A DNA stretch of 64,000 nucleotides, taken from positions 1 through 64,000 of the forward strand of contig CAVPEB010000071.1 of assembly GCA_963702765.1 (NCBI GenBank). Reading direction: 5' to 3'. This document shows, in pieces, positions 62,064 to 64,000 of the stretch (its first letter is position 1; every line of letters begins with the position of its first letter). The notes below the pieces were generated by a model. The model saw nothing but the letters and a program-made list of their open reading frames with translations. It was not told the origin of the DNA and ran no database searches. Position numbers and translations under genes: made by a program. This DNA is from DATMNR01 sp963702765. GTDB taxonomy: Bacteria; Chloroflexota; Ktedonobacteria; Ktedonobacterales; Ktedonobacteraceae.

Positions 62064-64000
62064 TTACAATGGGAAACCACCATATTTCTCGATGACAGCA
62101 TCGATTTCATGCATCAGATTGCCTGTCTCGAGCAGTATAGCAACAATATGTTGATAATGAGCTATGTCATCATCGCTTAGCGCGCGACCTTTACGATCTT
62201 TCAGCCATTTCTTGCAGATCTGATAACCACCAATTGAGAAATCCCACGCTTCCCGTGGTACACCGTCAAAGTATTGCGTCGCATTGATCCATACCTGATC
62301 TTGTGTCTTGTAGCACACATCGACTACGGTGTTCAATCCGGAAACGGGAAAAGCAGAAACCAATTGTACGGGCTTCTCCATCACATGCAAGCTGACCAGC
62401 CAATCGCCCAGGGAACACAACGCGCGAAAAAGCGCAACATTTGATGTGAGAGACACGCGTGGAAAATCAATCTTTAGAAACGGCGCATATCGCTTGCGAT
62501 AGGTAGGAGAATAGAAAAGCGCGTACATATATGCGAAGATATCTTCTGGGCCAAAAGTATACTCCAGATCACCATGCCCATACGGTATCCACTTGATTTG
62601 TAACCGCGCTGCACAGTCTCCAATGAAATTGTCATCCAAGTTGACTTTACAGGCTCCTGTTGCGCTATCGTCAGACAAGTAGAGCGGAAAGAGGTTATTG
62701 CCACCCCGTCTGTACAGGTTGAAGTCAGTGATTGAGCGAGTACAAAACGCAATATCCCATTCGTTTTGATCGATGACATGTCCTGCTCGACCAATAGCCA
62801 GTCCAATATTTGTTCCATCCAGCATATGCCGCATCACTCGTTCACGTCTGTGTACTGTGACTGAACGGTTGAAGATCGTCCACCGCTTATCAAAGGGACG
62901 GTACAGAATCTCTATAATATCTCGATGCCACGTGTTTTGCTGCAATTGACGCTTTGCTACAGGATATTGCCACTGACTCTGAGAGCATAAGCGGAAGATT
63001 TGACGTGCCTCTTCTTCAGTCTCGGTTGAAAGAAAGCGCTCGATTTTGGCACACGCTTCATATTTCGTCCAGGAAATAGCAAACTGATCGTGGCAGGTCA
63101 CTACTCCAGGTGCAGGATCGCCATTTGGTCGAAAAATATCGGCTACACTCCATCCAGCGTTATATTCTGCTCCATAGAGGCTCTCTTGCGGCGAGAAAAG
63201 GTAGAATGGAGCCTGGGGGTCGAGAATTGTCCATTGCGTATTGGAAAGATTATGCTCAGCGAGCCATGTATATTTACCATCACTTAGAGTTACTCGTCCC
63301 TGAAGATCACGCTGATAGACTTCTCGCAATCCCCACAGGTCAGCATGGTGAACAGTAGCTAAAGTCGGGGAATCTTCACCTGAAATGTAAGGGCGGGGCT
63401 TGCCCCCGACCTGTATTCTTCCATCCTGTACTCTCCCACTCTGCACTCCTACACCTCCAAAATCACGATTTTTTACAAAAATACTAATAGCCACACCCTG
63501 CTGAATGTCAAAGACATTTTCATCTTTTGAACCATACGGAGTTTGTTCTTGCTTTTTTCTATTGCCGTGCAGATCAAGGATATAGATTTCATCGAAACTC
63601 TGTAGCAGACTGCGCCGCATGCCCCGAAAGGTGGGGTTATCCAGATAGCTATGATTCGTGATGAAGGCCAGAATACCATTACCAACCTGTTCAATATGCC
63701 ATTGAGCGAAACGCATAAATTTAACGTAGTCATCACTCAACCATTTTGCCTGTCCAGGTTTTCTCAATTCCGGGCAATGCTCTTTGTAGGTTTCGATCAA
63801 TGATGTGATCCATTGGCCTTTATTAGACGAGTGCCCGGCAAAAGGGGGATTACCAAGCACTACCAGTACCTGCGGGACATTCTCTTGCTCCTGCTTTATA
63901 AGAGTCTCTTTCACCTCTTCTAATGTGTTGGCCAGGTAGATATTCGGCTGCTTGTTATGTTGCAAGCGATATGCCCACTTCTGACGTTCTGGTTCTGGTA
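62064..64000 (-). CDS. Type ISP-like restriction-modification enzyme, N-terminal part beyond the window
   Basis: The frame is open to the right edge (upstream codons read WAYRLQHNKQPNIYLANTLE). The N6-adenine methyltransferase motif IV is NPPF in VVLGNPPFAGH, followed by the ISP methyltransferase core and a C-terminal target-recognition region (DFSIGGYQICKKWLKDRKGR). The SAM-binding and nuclease/helicase parts are outside the window. The protein has an in-frame insert from a GC-rich repeat (residues coded at 63387-63445, VQSGRVQDGRIQVGGKPRP). Confidence 0.82.
   Translation of the reverse strand, partial: PEPERQKWAYRLQHNKQPNIYLANTLEEVKETLIKQEQENVPQVLVVLGNPPFAGHSSNKGQWITSLIETYKEHCPELRKPGQAKWLSDDYVKFMRFAQWHIEQVGNGILAFITNHSYLDNPTFRGMRRSLLQSFDEIYILDLHGNRKKQEQTPYGSKDENVFDIQQGVAISIFVKNRDFGGVGVQSGRVQDGRIQVGGKPRPYISGEDSPTLATVHHADLWGLREVYQRDLQGRVTLSDGKYTWLAEHNLSNTQWTILDPQAPFYLFSPQESLYGAEYNAGWSVADIFRPNGDPAPGVVTCHDQFAISWTKYEACAKIERFLSTETEEEARQIFRLCSQSQWQYPVAKRQLQQNTWHRDIIEILYRPFDKRWTIFNRSVTVHRRERVMRHMLDGTNIGLAIGRAGHVIDQNEWDIAFCTRSITDFNLYRRGGNNLFPLYLSDDSATGACKVNLDDNFIGDCAARLQIKWIPYGHGDLEYTFGPEDIFAYMYALFYSPTYRKRYAPFLKIDFPRVSLTSNVALFRALCSLGDWLVSLHVMEKPVQLVSAFPVSGLNTVVDVCYKTQDQVWINATQYFDGVPREAWDFSIGGYQICKKWLKDRKGRALSDDDIAHYQHIVAILLETGNLMHEIDAVIEKYGGFPL
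63387..63445. repeat. GC-rich repeat inserted in frame in a coding region
   Basis: GTAAGGGCGGGGCTTGCCCC and its pair (63387-63410) is followed by imperfect 15-bp tandem units CTGTATTCTTCCATC, CTGTACTCTCCCACT and CTGCACTCCTACACC. Read on the minus strand these give GRVQD/GRIQV-type repeats inside the type ISP-like enzyme. Confidence 0.65.

Noticed and set aside
63387..63445. CRISPR-like array
   Set aside because: 15-bp units are in direct contact with no spacers and are translated in frame.

Overview
The window looks like chromosomal DNA from a Ktedonobacteria-type member of the Chloroflexota. This is inferred from gene content only: Hanks-type Ser/Thr kinases, pentapeptide-repeat membrane proteins, an IscB-family OMEGA element, IS110, IS1182, IS982 and ISKra4-type insertion sequences, a GAAC-N4-GTTC type SOS box, and many short GC-rich palindromic repeats. 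Base composition is moderate and genes use clear AGGAGG-type ribosome binding sites. No tRNA, rRNA or CRISPR array was seen.

Layout. 1-2016: haem genes hemH (cut by the window edge) and hemE. 2194-5680: two membrane Ser/Thr kinases. 5886-13271: a SUI1/eIF1-like factor, a UmuD-like protein with an SOS box, an hsdR remnant, two pentapeptide-repeat proteins and an IS110 element. 13377-18675: a nested MITE, an FAD monooxygenase, a broken IS1182 copy, an SDR and a large palindromic repeat. 18716-24640: a cNMP/patatin protein, an HNH-less IscB relative (IsrB type) with its presumptive omega RNA, a bacterial translin homologue and a MenA-type prenyltransferase. 24720-28923: two fluoride (crcB-motif) riboswitches with terminator platforms, one upstream of a GalT-like gene and one upstream of a DUF6062-like Cys/His protein. 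28967-30443: an ISKra4-type copy with exact ends and a 9-bp target duplication. 30581-36648: small hypothetical proteins, Hsp20 and a Lon protease split by a frameshift. 36656-37626: a broken IS982 copy. 37795-40067: a VOC protein and an ABC-2 exporter with a frameshifted permease.

40637-48895 is a decaying segment: TetR, CLC channel with RCK-C tail, FAD monooxygenase, ABC ATPase and permease, a deazaflavin-type oxidoreductase, haloalkane dehalogenase and CPA1 antiporter are all frameshifted or truncated, while DUF4336 and one TetR gene remain readable. 48939-58085 (minus strand) is a cytochrome c maturation (System I) cluster in the order ccmG/tlpA, CopD-like, ccmE, ccmF, ccmH, ccmI-like, a secreted protein, ccmA, ccmB, ccmC, ccmD, DUF3054. 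It supplies haem export and handling, apocytochrome reduction and ligation, and fits functionally with the haem genes at the start. 58217-64000: a membrane-anchored response regulator, a large secreted protein, a 2TM protein, a DUF1089 protein, and the C-terminal part of a type ISP-like restriction-modification enzyme that runs off the right edge.

The observations most worth following are the IsrB/omega RNA locus, the two fluoride riboswitches in front of genes that are not known fluoride exporters, the UmuD nonsense codon at a conserved Trp, the Cys/Phe-type CcmE, and repeats that supply stop codons, a ribosome binding site and coding sequence to host genes.
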